DNA of 13,097 nt from Thermoplasmata archaeon. Its GTDB lineage: Archaea > Thermoplasmatota > Thermoplasmata > UBA184. The position numbers and the translations under genes were made by a program. The first letter of the stretch is position 1. Each line of letters begins with the position of its first letter. Under the pieces are notes generated by a model. It was not told the DNA's origin and did no database searches. It was given only the letters and a program-made list of their open reading frames with translations. Below, in pieces: positions 1-7,483 of the stretch. Location: the NCBI GenBank assembly GCA_027314845.1, contig DAHVAA010000021.1, positions 1 to 13,097 of the forward strand, in the 5' to 3' direction.

Positions 1-49
1 CTTCGGCGAGCGTCGCCCAGGCGCGTTCCCTTTTGGGCAACGGTTATCC

Positions 50-982
50 GTGGCCCCGGATGATGCGGCCGTGGCCGATCCTTCTCTCGGAGAGCGTCGG
101 ACGATCTTCCGCACGAGCGGGCTCACGGGCGTCTTCGCATTCACCCTGGTCTACGCGGCGATCGTGGTCCTCGCTCCGACGTTCGTGCTTCGAATCCCCT
201 TGGGGTACGTCCTGCTGGTCTTCGCCCCCGGATACGCCCTCGGCGCGGCGCTGTTCGTACGTCGGCCGCTGCTACCACCCGCCGCCGAGTTCGCCGTTGC
301 GGTAGGCCTCAGCGTTGTTTTCAACGGTCTCGTGGGGCTCCTCCTCCTGCTCGGGCGGGCGGGGCTCTCGATCGACGGCCTGCTCATCGCCGATATCTCG
401 GCGGCTTCGGTCGGTCTCGCGGTGAAGCTCGTCGCGCGCGATGCCCCGGGTTCGGTGGGGGTCGGGGCCGCCGTCCGCCGCGAACTGCGGCTTCCCGGCG
501 TCCGCCCCGAGTACCGAAAGACGGTGTACGTCCTGCTCGTGGCGAGCCTGATCGCCCTGGCGGGCGTCGCGTACGTCGGACTCGCCCAGCCGCCCGTGTC
601 CCCGACGACCTCGATCGCCCTCAGCGGACCCGACGGAACGAGCTCCTCCCTTCCGAAGGTGCTCCGGGTCGGCGAGGTCGGCCTGGCGGTGGTGGCGATC
701 ACCGACGGCTACTCGGCGGGGCTCATCGCCCTGAACGTCAGCGCCACGTTCCAGGGCCAGACGGCGACGAACCTCACCGCGCTCGCCTGGGTCCTTCCGC
801 TGGCCCTCTCGTCCCAGACGGAGAGCATCCTTCCCCTTTCGCTTACCTCCGGGGGTGAAACCTCCGTGAACGTCACTTTCGAGTTCACCCAGCCGGGCGC
901 CTACTCGCTCGCGTTCGCCCTCCAGGCGGCCCAGGGCGCGTCGCTCCAGGTGGCCACGATCGGCGTCCAAGTGACCACCTAG
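50..982 (+). CDS. DUF1616-family membrane protein
   Basis: Predicted archaeal integral membrane protein of 310 residues; the function of the DUF1616 family is not established. About five hydrophobic segments are visible (roughly residues 26-45, 51-70, 80-101, 108-127 and 158-178), followed by a polar, probably exterior, domain of about 130 residues. The stretch 'FAPGYALGAALFVRR' (58-72) and the following 'AVGLSVVFNGLVGLLL' match the family signature as I know it, and 'LSGPDG...LRVGE' in the C-terminal domain also fits. N-glycosylation sequons occur there (N229-V-S, N241-L-T, N274-V-T). The chosen start is GTG at 50, the first start codon in frame; the frame is open back to the window edge, so a start further upstream cannot be excluded. 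The next gene begins 5 nt after the stop and is probably co-transcribed. Such proteins often sit near surface-glycosylation genes, which fits this neighbourhood; that role is inference. Confidence 0.85.
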   Translation: MAPDDAAVADPSLGERRTIFRTSGLTGVFAFTLVYAAIVVLAPTFVLRIPLGYVLLVFAPGYALGAALFVRRPLLPPAAEFAVAVGLSVVFNGLVGLLLLLGRAGLSIDGLLIADISAASVGLAVKLVARDAPGSVGVGAAVRRELRLPGVRPEYRKTVYVLLVASLIALAGVAYVGLAQPPVSPTTSIALSGPDGTSSSLPKVLRVGEVGLAVVAITDGYSAGLIALNVSATFQGQTATNLTALAWVLPLALSSQTESILPLSLTSGGETSVNVTFEFTQPGAYSLAFALQAAQGASLQVATIGVQVTT

Positions 983-987
983 CGCTT

Positions 988-1197
988 ATGGTCTCCCTCC
1001 CCGTCCTCCTGCTAGCGGTGGCTCGGGTGATGCTTCAACCGATCATCATCGGAGGGCTCGCCGTCACGCTCGCCGTCGTCCGAGAGCTCAGCCCTCGCTG
1101 GCCCTCCGGCCTGCGCTGGCAGGTCTTCGACGGCCTGCTGGCCGGCCTCGTCCTGCTCCTGTTCGTCTACGTGCTCCTTCGGATCCAGACCCTGTAG
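988..1197 (+). CDS. Small two-helix membrane protein, unknown function
   Basis: A 69-residue protein I do not recognise by family. It consists almost entirely of two hydrophobic segments (about residues 3-31 and 46-65) joined by a short basic loop around 'RELSPRWPSGLRWQ'. It starts with ATG only 5 nt after the stop of the DUF1616 gene on the same strand, so the two are probably one transcript and translation may be coupled. A small accessory subunit or stabilising partner of the DUF1616 protein is a reasonable guess but only inference. The hydrophobic pattern with a clean start and stop, and the tight spacing, argue that it is a real gene. The next gene lies on the opposite strand, with only 35 nt between the two stops. 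Confidence 0.65.
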   Translation: MVSLPVLLLAVARVMLQPIIIGGLAVTLAVVRELSPRWPSGLRWQVFDGLLAGLVLLLFVYVLLRIQTL

Positions 1198-1232
1198 CCG
1201 CGTGACGTGCGGCCCCCGCCGCGGACGCACCC

Positions 1233-3149
1233 CTACGGTACCGTGGTCACCTGGTAAACGGTGAACACCGGGTCCGCGAAGACGACCGAGAAGTAGCTCG
1301 GATCGTTGAACTTGGCGAGCTGCGCCGCGGGCAGGGGACCCGTTGGCTGATCGGTGCCCGCGCCGTAGAACTGGGGCGTCAGCCGGGAGTCGAAGACGTC
1401 GGTGACGACGTAGTCGCCCACATGCACGCGGCTGAAGTTGGTCGAGGCCAGGTTCGTTCCGTTAAAGAGGCTCCAGGTGTTGAACGGCATCGCGAGCCCT
1501 CCGATGCCCGAATAGACGTCGTACACGAGCAGGTCCCCCCAGACCGGCTCCGACGCGTTGAGGTGCGTTCGGGCCCACAAGCCGTCGTGGAAGTCCGCGG
1601 AGGTGATGCGCATCGGGGAGTTGACCCCGAGCAGGTTCGGAGGCTGGAACTGGTCGCGACTCAGACCGGGTACGAGGTTGCCGCCGGTGAAGACGAACAG
1701 GACGAGGACCACCGCCGCCGCCGGAGCGACCCATGCTCCCCGGGGAGGGCGGGGAGACCCTCCGGGGGCCCTGCGCGAGACCCGCACCCGCCGGTCGATC
1801 GCCGGCACCACGCCGCGCAGGAGAAACCAGGCGGCCGCGGGCGCGGCGAAGAGCAGAGAGTACTCGGTGGTGCGGATGGCGACGAACGAGTACCCGGTCG
1901 GGAAGAGGACGAACGCGATCAGGAGGATCAGCGTCGCCAGCAGCAGCGAGGTCGCGAGGTACGGCCGGGGTCGCCCCACCAGCGTCACCCTCAGCGCGAG
2001 CATCGCCAGGAGCGCCACGATCCCGAGGCTCAGGACGATCCACGCCACCTGGTACGCGGGGTAGCTGTTGCCGGCGGCCGCCGCCTTCGCCGAGAGCGCG
2101 GCGTTCCCGAGGAGCAGGAGGATGTTCTTCTCGAGGAGCGCGAGCTGAGAGAGCAGGACCGCGGCGGTGAGGAAGAAGACGTAGAGGAGGAAGACGATGA
2201 AGTAGCGCATCGCGACCACCGAGGAGCGCAGCGCCGCGAACGCCGGACGCCCCCACAGCAGGAGCGGCAGTACGGCGAGGCCGGCGAGCCAGATGCCCAT
2301 GGCGTACGAGGTCAGATGGTGGCCGAGGACCACGTACGAGGAGAAGACGAGCACGAGGAGGCGGAGCGGCGTCGCCTCACCTTCCGGGGCGTAGAGCAGG
2401 AAGGTGATCGCGAGGAGGGTCAGGCCGAAGAAGAGCACGGCGAACTCCTGCTGGACGATGTCGTTGAGGGTGATCGACGGAGCCGACAGGTAGAGGACGA
2501 CGCCGAGCACGCCCGCGCGTGGGCCGAGGAGCCGGCTCCCGAGCGCGAAGACGAGGGGCGGTAGGACCAGGAGGCGCAACGTCGGCAGCGTCCAAGCGAA
2601 CGAACGGGTGAGCGGGATCCCGAGGAACACCGAACCCTCCGCATTGAACAGGCCGCTGCCGGGGTAGAACGAGTAGGTCACCGCTTGGCCGCTCGTGTTG
2701 GCGCCGGCGACCCAGCTCGGGTGAAGGAGCAACGAGGAGGCGAACTGGAAATTGAAGATCGCATCCTGGCCGTACAGCACCCCGTGGGGCTCGAGCAGGG
2801 GGTACAGCAAGAAGTAGAGCGCGGTCGGGACCAGGAGCAGCACGTAGGGGATCCGGTCCGCGAAGACCACGAGCAGGAACGGAACGACCGTGAGCCCGAG
2901 GCAGCCGACGAAGAAGAGACGCGAGGGCAGGAACAGGATCTCGTGCCGGCCGAGGAACTTGAAGGTGTAGATCGAGTAGGCGATTCCCAGAATCCCGACC
3001 AGGCTCGCGACCATCGCCAGCACTGCCCCGGACCCGAGCAAAGGACGGGGCGAAGCGGCGGGCGCGTTCGTTCTCTCCGTGGGAGAGAGGGTCGCGGTCT
3101 CCGCGCCCGGGGACGCGTCCGAACCTTCGGGAGACAGACTGTCCCTCAT
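1233..3149 (-). CDS. Polytopic membrane protein, GT-C glycosyltransferase-like
   Basis: A 638-residue membrane protein with a polar N-terminal tail (1-37), roughly eleven to twelve hydrophobic segments between about 40 and 490, and an exterior-looking C-terminal domain (about 491-638). An early loop after the first helices carries 'YGQDAIFNF' (126-134). An acidic residue in the first exterior loop is typical of GT-C enzymes, which use lipid-phosphate-linked sugar donors. A 'GHHLTSY' motif lies in a mid-protein helix (276-282). Sequons at N151, N531, N563 and N571 suggest the loops face outside. I infer a glycosyltransferase or related surface-polymer enzyme; no specific family could be confirmed by eye. 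The ATG start at 3147-3149 is supported by a TATA-like box about 40 nt upstream. The gene converges with the 988-1197 gene and lies downstream of the broken GT4 on the same strand, separated by 125 nt. Confidence 0.75.
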   Translation of the reverse strand: MRDSLSPEGSDASPGAETATLSPTERTNAPAASPRPLLGSGAVLAMVASLVGILGIAYSIYTFKFLGRHEILFLPSRLFFVGCLGLTVVPFLLVVFADRIPYVLLLVPTALYFLLYPLLEPHGVLYGQDAIFNFQFASSLLLHPSWVAGANTSGQAVTYSFYPGSGLFNAEGSVFLGIPLTRSFAWTLPTLRLLVLPPLVFALGSRLLGPRAGVLGVVLYLSAPSITLNDIVQQEFAVLFFGLTLLAITFLLYAPEGEATPLRLLVLVFSSYVVLGHHLTSYAMGIWLAGLAVLPLLLWGRPAFAALRSSVVAMRYFIVFLLYVFFLTAAVLLSQLALLEKNILLLLGNAALSAKAAAAGNSYPAYQVAWIVLSLGIVALLAMLALRVTLVGRPRPYLATSLLLATLILLIAFVLFPTGYSFVAIRTTEYSLLFAAPAAAWFLLRGVVPAIDRRVRVSRRAPGGSPRPPRGAWVAPAAAVVLVLFVFTGGNLVPGLSRDQFQPPNLLGVNSPMRITSADFHDGLWARTHLNASEPVWGDLLVYDVYSGIGGLAMPFNTWSLFNGTNLASTNFSRVHVGDYVVTDVFDSRLTPQFYGAGTDQPTGPLPAAQLAKFNDPSYFSVVFADPVFTVYQVTTVP

Positions 3150-3186
3150 CGATCTACCGCGAACCCGGCTCCCGACAGGGGCGTTC

Positions 3187-3194
3187 TACTTAAA
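3187..3194 (-). promoter_or_regulatory. TATA-like box upstream of the 3149 gene
   Basis: Read on the minus strand this is TTTAAGTA in otherwise very GC-rich DNA, centred about 41 nt upstream of the ATG at 3149. Given the usual archaeal spacing of about 26 nt from TATA box to transcription start, the leader would be about 15 nt. It gives the membrane protein its own promoter, independent of the broken GT4 gene upstream. Confidence 0.6.
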
Positions 3195-3274
3195 CCCCCC
3201 TGCCGGCGCTCGCGTGTCGGCCGGATCGGTCCTTCCGTCGCGAGGCGGACCACGCCATTGCCCTGTGCCGGATC

Positions 3275-4524
3275 CTAGACCGGACTCCGCGGCTCGCCGG
3301 GCGCGGTCCCGGCTTTCGTTCGGCCGGGCGAGGTGTCGAGCGCCTGCCGGTATCCGTCGAGGGTCGCCCGGGCGGTCTTCGGCCAAGTGAACTCCGTCTC
3401 GGCCCGGAGCCGGGCGCGAGCCCCGACACGGGCCCGGAGCGCGGGATCCCGGAGCAGCCGAACCACCGCCCTCGCGAGCTGCTCGGCGGAGCCGGGTTCG
3501 ACCAGGAGACCCTCCTCGTCGTCGGAGATCGCCTCCGGGATCCCCCCGACCGCGGACGCGGCGATCGGGGCCCCCGACGCCATCGCTTCGAGCACCGAGA
3601 ACGGGAAGGAATCGTACAGCGACGGGGCGACCGCCACCGTGGCTTGGGCGTAGAGGGTCGGAAGGGCCTCGTCGGGAACGTACCCCAGGAATTCGAGGTG
3701 CGCCCGCAACTCCGCGGACGGCGCGAACCACTCCTCTAGCTGCGGCGGGGTCTTTCCGGTGAACTGGAACCGGACGTCCGGCACCTCTCGGACGATCTTC
3801 GGTATGGCGCCGATCAGGGTGCCGATCCCCTTCACCATCGTGAACCGGCCAACGAACAGCACGCGGGGGCCGGTCGCGGGCGAGACCGGGGCCGAGCGGC
3901 CGGCGTCCGGCCGGAACCGCTCGCAGTCCACGCCGTTGTGGATGACGCGGATTCGTTGCCGCCGGATCCCGAGGTCGACCAGGTGGTCGGCGGTGTAGCG
4001 GCAGACCGGAAAGAGCCAGCCGGGACGCCGGAGGGTCGACACTCCGCCGCGCGCAACACGGGCTCGATCGCCACCTGCCAGCGCTCCGTTACGTCGGGGC
4101 TCTGTCCGAGCGACTCGAGGATCCGAATCGCCTCCCGCTGCCCGGCGATCGTGCTGTGGACCGTGCGGACGATGGCGGTCCGGGGGAGCAACGGACCGGC
4201 CAAGAGGTCGGGCATGTGGGCGTGTTGCGTGTGGACCACGTCGAACCGCTCGGAGCGCACAAGCGCCGGAAGCCGCCGAAGGAGCTCGATCTGGAACCTC
4301 GCATTGTACAGGAAGGTGTCCCGAGCCTCGGCGATCGGATAGACCCGGGCCCGGTGGTCGACCGCCGCCTCCATCTCGGCGCGGCGGTAGACGACCGACC
4401 CCTGGCGGCGCGTGAGAGTGAGGACGGTGACGTCGGCGAGCCGGGAGAGCTCCCGGACGAGCGCGACGGAGTAGGTCCCAACTCCGCCGCGGACGGGGAG
4501 GAATTCCGGCGCCAGGAGGCACAC
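3275..4524 (-). pseudogene. GT4 glycosyltransferase interrupted by a frameshift
   Basis: Two overlapping reading frames together make one GT4 (GT-B fold) glycosyltransferase of about 413 residues, a normal family length. The first frame, from 4524 to about 4050, encodes the acceptor-side half: 'LAPEFLPVRGGVGTYSV' near the start, then 'DVVHTQHAHMPDLLAG'. The second frame, from about 4043 to the TAG at 3275-3277, encodes the donor-side half: 'PVCRYTADHLVDLGI', 'VIHNGVDCERFRPD', 'VLFVGRFTMVKGI', and 'YDSFPFSVLEAMASG', which supplies a D-x7-E variant of the usual E-x7-E. The switch falls at 4035-4055, in or next to a GCGCGCGGCGG tract, and one missing base would restore the frame. Both halves look conserved with no other lesion, so the damage is recent or is a sequencing error. 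GTG at 4522-4524 is the only usual start nearby; a better-placed ACG lies 15 nt upstream (see findings). The sugar donor and acceptor are unknown. The gene is divergent from the intact GT4 at 4689. Confidence 0.8.
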
Positions 4525-4545
4525 CCGAAGCGTCTCCGTACAGTT

Positions 4546-4551
4546 ACCTCC
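4546..4551 (-). promoter_or_regulatory. Strong Shine-Dalgarno site before the broken GT4
   Basis: Read on the minus strand this is GGAGGT, a full-strength ribosome binding site. It is followed 6 nt later by ACG (4537-4539), in frame with the GT4 N-terminal half, rather than by ATG or GTG. The first normal start, GTG at 4522-4524, lies 21 nt downstream of the site, too far for usual spacing. The site therefore points to ACG as the original or actual start. Confidence 0.5.
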
Positions 4552-4648
4552 GGCCGCCGGCCTACCGGGTCCTGTCGATCCGGCGGCGTGCCCACCGGGG
4601 GAACGCTGCCGCGGAGGCTCGGGGGGCGGTCACGGTCTGGCCGCACAC

Positions 4649-4670
4649 GCTATCTTGGGCCGACCTTAAG
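4649..4670 (+). promoter_or_regulatory. Promoter region of the intact GT4 gene
   Basis: Two AT-rich patches stand out here: GCTATCTT at 4649-4656 and CTTAAG at 4665-4670. From the first, the usual archaeal spacing predicts transcription starting about 10 nt before the ATG at 4689; from the second, an essentially leaderless transcript. A GAGGGG ribosome-site-like sequence lies at 4679-4684, which favours the short-leader option. CTTAAG is palindromic and might also serve the opposite strand, but it is about 140 nt from that gene's start. Confidence 0.45.
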
Positions 4671-4688
4671 ACGCATTCGAGGGGCAGC

Positions 4689-5789
4689 ATGAAGGTCCTC
4701 TTTGTCGGGTCTCATCTCGACAAGGGTGGCGGGCAGGCGTTCCAGACTCTCCAACTCTTCCGGGAACTGCGAAAGTCGGTGGAGGGCGAGTACCTTTGCC
4801 TGCGGGCCGGGGGAACGCACACCGAGCTTCTCGAGCGCGAGGGGATACGGGTCGTAGGCACTCTGCGCATGCCGGGCGGGATCTCCGACCTTCGCTCCGC
4901 CCTCCGCGCCGAACGCGGCGACTGGGACGTGGTGCAGGTGTTCGACGTCTATTTTGGACTTCCCGCAGCGTACCTCGCGAACGCCCACCCGCGGACCGTC
5001 CTCTTCGGCATGGACCCGATCACCGAGATCGGCTGGCGGTACGGCGCCGTCGCCCGGACCGCGACGCGGGCCGGACTAAACGTGCTGATGCGCGACACGC
5101 GGCTGGTCGTCAACTCCCCCGCGCTGGCCGAGAGCTACCGCCGGTTCTCGCCGATCTTCGTCCCCAACGGCCTCGACGTCGACCGGCTCGAGGCGCTGCC
5201 GTCCCGAAAGGACGCGCGCCAACGCCTCGAGCTGGCCCCGGACGCTCGCGTCGTCCTCTGGGTCGGGAAGGTCGTGTACTCGAAGCGGATCGAGTGGCTG
5301 TTCGAGATGCTTCGGGCGCTGCCGGGGGTGCGACTGCTCGCCGTCGGGGGGTACAACGAGGAGCACTTCGGGGACCGCTACCTGCGCGAGGTGCGCTCGC
5401 GGTACCCGGACGTCCGCGACCGTGCGACGTTCACGGGGGAGGTCCCGTACTCGCGCGTCGTCGACTACCTGGCCGCGGCCGACGTCTTTGCTTTTCCGTC
5501 GCGGTTCGAGGGAATGCCGAACGCCGTCATGGAGGCCATGGCGACGGCGCTCCCCGTCGTCGCGTCGGACATACCGGCCCATCGCACGCTCGTCCGGTCG
5601 GGCGAGACCGGCTTCCTCGCCGACAGCTCGGAAGGGTTCTCGGCCAAGGTCGCAGCTCTGTTCGGGGATCCCGAACTCAGGGCCCGGCTGGGGCGACGGG
5701 CTCAGGAGTTCGTCCGTTCCGAGTACACGTTCCCTAAGGTGGCCCGCCACTACCTTGAGCTGTACCGCGAGATGAGCGCTCGTTCCTAG
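4689..5789 (+). CDS. GT4-family glycosyltransferase
   Basis: A cytoplasmic GT-B fold glycosyltransferase of 366 residues that transfers a sugar from a nucleotide-sugar donor to an unknown acceptor. The N-terminal half opens with 'MKVLFVGSHLDKGGGQA', the first beta strand and glycine-rich loop typical of GT4. The linker carries 'FVPNGLDVDRL' (157-167). The donor half shows 'VLWVGKVVYSKRIEWL' (189-204) with the phosphate-contacting lysine region, and the signature 'RFEGMPNAVMEAMA', in which E274-x7-E282 is the classical EX7E motif. The C-terminus closes with a typical 'YTFPKVARHYLELYREM' helix. The ATG start is supported by GAGGGG 4 nt upstream and by TATA-like patches. It differs in sequence from the broken GT4 next door and is not an obvious duplicate. 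Donor specificity cannot be read from the sequence. It is transcribed divergently from the broken GT4 and converges on the mutase gene. Confidence 0.9.
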   Translation: MKVLFVGSHLDKGGGQAFQTLQLFRELRKSVEGEYLCLRAGGTHTELLEREGIRVVGTLRMPGGISDLRSALRAERGDWDVVQVFDVYFGLPAAYLANAHPRTVLFGMDPITEIGWRYGAVARTATRAGLNVLMRDTRLVVNSPALAESYRRFSPIFVPNGLDVDRLEALPSRKDARQRLELAPDARVVLWVGKVVYSKRIEWLFEMLRALPGVRLLAVGGYNEEHFGDRYLREVRSRYPDVRDRATFTGEVPYSRVVDYLAAADVFAFPSRFEGMPNAVMEAMATALPVVASDIPAHRTLVRSGETGFLADSSEGFSAKVAALFGDPELRARLGRRAQEFVRSEYTFPKVARHYLELYREMSARS

Positions 5790-5904
5790 TCTCCGACGCC
5801 ACGGGTCTCCGTCGGTTCGACCGAGGGTGCAGCCGCCGGTGCGCCGGGAGACTCGGGGCGAGGCCGCCCGACGGAGGGGAGGCGGCCGGCTTCCGGCGCC
5901 GCCG

Positions 5905-5933
5905 GCCCTCCGTGCGCCCGGCGGGCGGAGGGC
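5905..5933. terminator. GC-rich hairpin between convergent genes
   Basis: GCCCTCCG (5905-5912) and CGGAGGGC (5926-5933) form a perfect 8-bp stem with a 13-nt loop, inside the 183-nt gap between the convergent GT4 and mutase genes. A further imperfect inverted repeat lies just before it (about 5881-5902). A role in transcription termination or transcript-end processing for both genes is possible, but no T-run follows, and archaeal terminators normally rely on T-runs. In DNA this GC-rich such a stem could arise by chance. Confidence 0.25.
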
Positions 5934-5972
5934 GGCCGATCGCTGAGAAGGAGGACGTTGGTCCCGGGCGGC

Positions 5973-7358
5973 TCAGGCCGTGGTACTCGGGGAGAGCGAC
6001 CCGCCCCACCCGCGCACGGTCCGCTCCAGGCTTCTGAGCGCGGAGGAGCTCGGAGACTCGTAGGAGAACCGGATCGAGGGCTGCGTGTTCGAGGGGCGGA
6101 TGAGGCACCAGCCTTCGGGGAGCTCTACGGTGACCCCGTCGAGCCCTGGGGCGGCCCGGTCTCCCAGTCGGCGTCGGAGGGCTCGGAACGCGAGACGCGC
6201 GTCAGCGGCGCGGGGAAAGTCGACCGTCAACGTCCCGCGATGGAGTCGCCCGAACTGACGGGAGAGCGTGCTCAACCGGTCCCCTCCGAGACCGAGGGCG
6301 TGCGCGACGAGGCACGCGACCAACACGCCGTCCGAGTCCCCACCGTAGCGTCGAACGTAGTAGTGGCCCGACCGCTCAAGGGCGACCTCGGCCCCCGCGC
6401 GTCGCATCGCCTTCGTGACGAACCGTCCTCCGACCCGGGAGCGCACCGTGCGGACGTGACCCTCGAGGGCCCGGGAGACATCGACGGAAGCGACGACGGG
6501 GGAGCGCGGGTCGGCGATCGTCCGGTGGAGCAGCAACCCGATCACCTCGGGCTCGACCGGCTGGCCCCGCTCGTCGACGAACACGCATCGGTCGCCGTCC
6601 CCGTCGAAGGTGCACCCGAGATCCGACCCCGACGCCACGACCCGTGCGGAGAGCGCCGACAGCGATTCCGGTCGAGGTTCCGGAGATCCTCCGAAGAAGT
6701 CGGGAGAGAACCCGGACGTGACCTCGACCACCCGGGCCCCGAGGCGGCGCAACGCCTTCGGAGCGGCCCGGGCGGTCGCGCCGCCCCGGGTGTCGACGAC
6801 GACCGAGACGCCGCTCGCAAGGTCCCGGGTCAGATGGGCGATGTACTGACCCTCGAACCCCGTGCCGGTCGGCCCGGTCGGCCGCCGTACCGGGGACCCG
6901 CTCGAGACGGGACCCGAACGAGCGGGGCTCCCGGGCGATCTCGAGGGAGAGCATCGGTAGGCCTCGGCGACCGTGCGCCACTCCCGATCGAAGAGACGGC
7001 CGGTGGGACCGAATCCTTTGAGACCGACGTAGCCCACCGCGTTGTGGGACGGGGTCACCGAGAGGCCGAACCTCTTCCAGCGTCGGGCGAGGAACGCGAC
7101 CTCGGGGGTCGGCACGATTCCCAGAAGATCGACCCGGCTCCCTTCCACGCGGATCCCGCGGCCGAGCTCGCGAGCGAAGCGGTCTGATTCACGCCGAGTG
7201 TCCCGGCCGAGATGGAATGGTCCGGTAAGCGCTCGAGAGAGCGCCCGGCCCAGCCGACGCGCGACCTCGGGGCCCACCTCCCGCGGGTAGCGGCCCCGGA
7301 TGTCGTAGCCGCGAAAGATCTCCTCCCAGCTCCCTCGGGTGACGGGCGGTGGTCCCAC
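5973..7358 (-). CDS. manB: Phosphomannomutase/phosphoglucomutase
   Basis: Alpha-D-phosphohexomutase of 461 residues, which interconverts hexose-6-phosphate and hexose-1-phosphate (mannose or glucose; possibly glucosamine) to feed nucleotide-sugar synthesis. All four active-site parts are present: N-terminal 'IFRGYDIRGRYP'; the phosphoserine loop 'TPSHN' with S104; the metal loop 'DGDGDR' with D252, D254 and D256; the sugar-recognition loop 'ERSGH' (328-332); and the phosphate-binding loop 'RPSNTQPSIR' (421-430). The serine loop is unusual: 'SHNAVGYVGLK' where the family normally has 'SHNPxxYNGxK'. A low-complexity Ser/Pro/Arg/Gly stretch occupies about 136-165. The GTG start (7356-7358) is chosen because the family's N-terminal motif follows directly and a TATA-like box lies 26 nt upstream. 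It is divergent from the epimerase gene. The symbol is given by family only; substrate preference is not determined. Confidence 0.88.
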   Translation of the reverse strand: MGPPPVTRGSWEEIFRGYDIRGRYPREVGPEVARRLGRALSRALTGPFHLGRDTRRESDRFARELGRGIRVEGSRVDLLGIVPTPEVAFLARRWKRFGLSVTPSHNAVGYVGLKGFGPTGRLFDREWRTVAEAYRCSPSRSPGSPARSGPVSSGSPVRRPTGPTGTGFEGQYIAHLTRDLASGVSVVVDTRGGATARAAPKALRRLGARVVEVTSGFSPDFFGGSPEPRPESLSALSARVVASGSDLGCTFDGDGDRCVFVDERGQPVEPEVIGLLLHRTIADPRSPVVASVDVSRALEGHVRTVRSRVGGRFVTKAMRRAGAEVALERSGHYYVRRYGGDSDGVLVACLVAHALGLGGDRLSTLSRQFGRLHRGTLTVDFPRAADARLAFRALRRRLGDRAAPGLDGVTVELPEGWCLIRPSNTQPSIRFSYESPSSSALRSLERTVRGWGGSLSPSTTA

Positions 7359-7379
7359 GCGGGCGCCAGTGAACTCGGC

Positions 7380-7388
7380 TACCTAAAG
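7380..7388 (-). promoter_or_regulatory. TATA-like box of the mutase gene
   Basis: Read on the minus strand this is CTTTAGGTA, centred about 26 nt upstream of the GTG start at 7358. That is the archaeal TATA-to-transcription-start distance, so the transcript is predicted to be leaderless. No ribosome binding site is seen before the GTG, which agrees. Confidence 0.55.
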
Positions 7389-7454
7389 TCCCGGTCCGAC
7401 GGGACCGGCGGGCGGGCACGGGGAACCCGGGGTCCCGTCGGTGGGCGCGCCAGC

Positions 7455-7460
7455 CTTATT
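7455..7460 (+). promoter_or_regulatory. TATA-like box of the epimerase gene
   Basis: CTTATT lies in very GC-rich DNA with its centre about 26 nt upstream of the ATG at 7484, again matching a leaderless archaeal transcript. A GGGGAG directly abuts the ATG, too close to act as a normal ribosome binding site. The box is about 70 nt from the mutase gene's TATA box, so this intergenic region is a compact divergent promoter pair. Confidence 0.5.
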
Positions 7461-7483
7461 CGCCGGGACGCCTCGGCGGGGAG

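Noticed and set aside
181..205. tRNA-like sequence containing TTCGAATCCC
   Set aside because: No acceptor stem or anticodon arm can be folded around it, and it lies within the conserved DUF1616 reading frame.
1422..2564. Plus-strand open frame of about 380 codons opposite the membrane protein
   Set aside because: It translates to Arg/Glu/Gly-rich sequence, the usual antisense of a hydrophobic protein in GC-rich DNA; the minus-strand frame has clear membrane segments.
3275..5789. The two adjacent GT4 genes as a recent tandem or inverted duplication
   Set aside because: Their protein sequences differ throughout outside the family motifs, and there is no shared DNA block.
5958..7187. Plus-strand open frame of about 410 codons opposite the mutase
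   Set aside because: The minus strand encodes all catalytic loops of a phosphohexomutase; the plus frame is an Arg/Asp/Pro-rich shadow.
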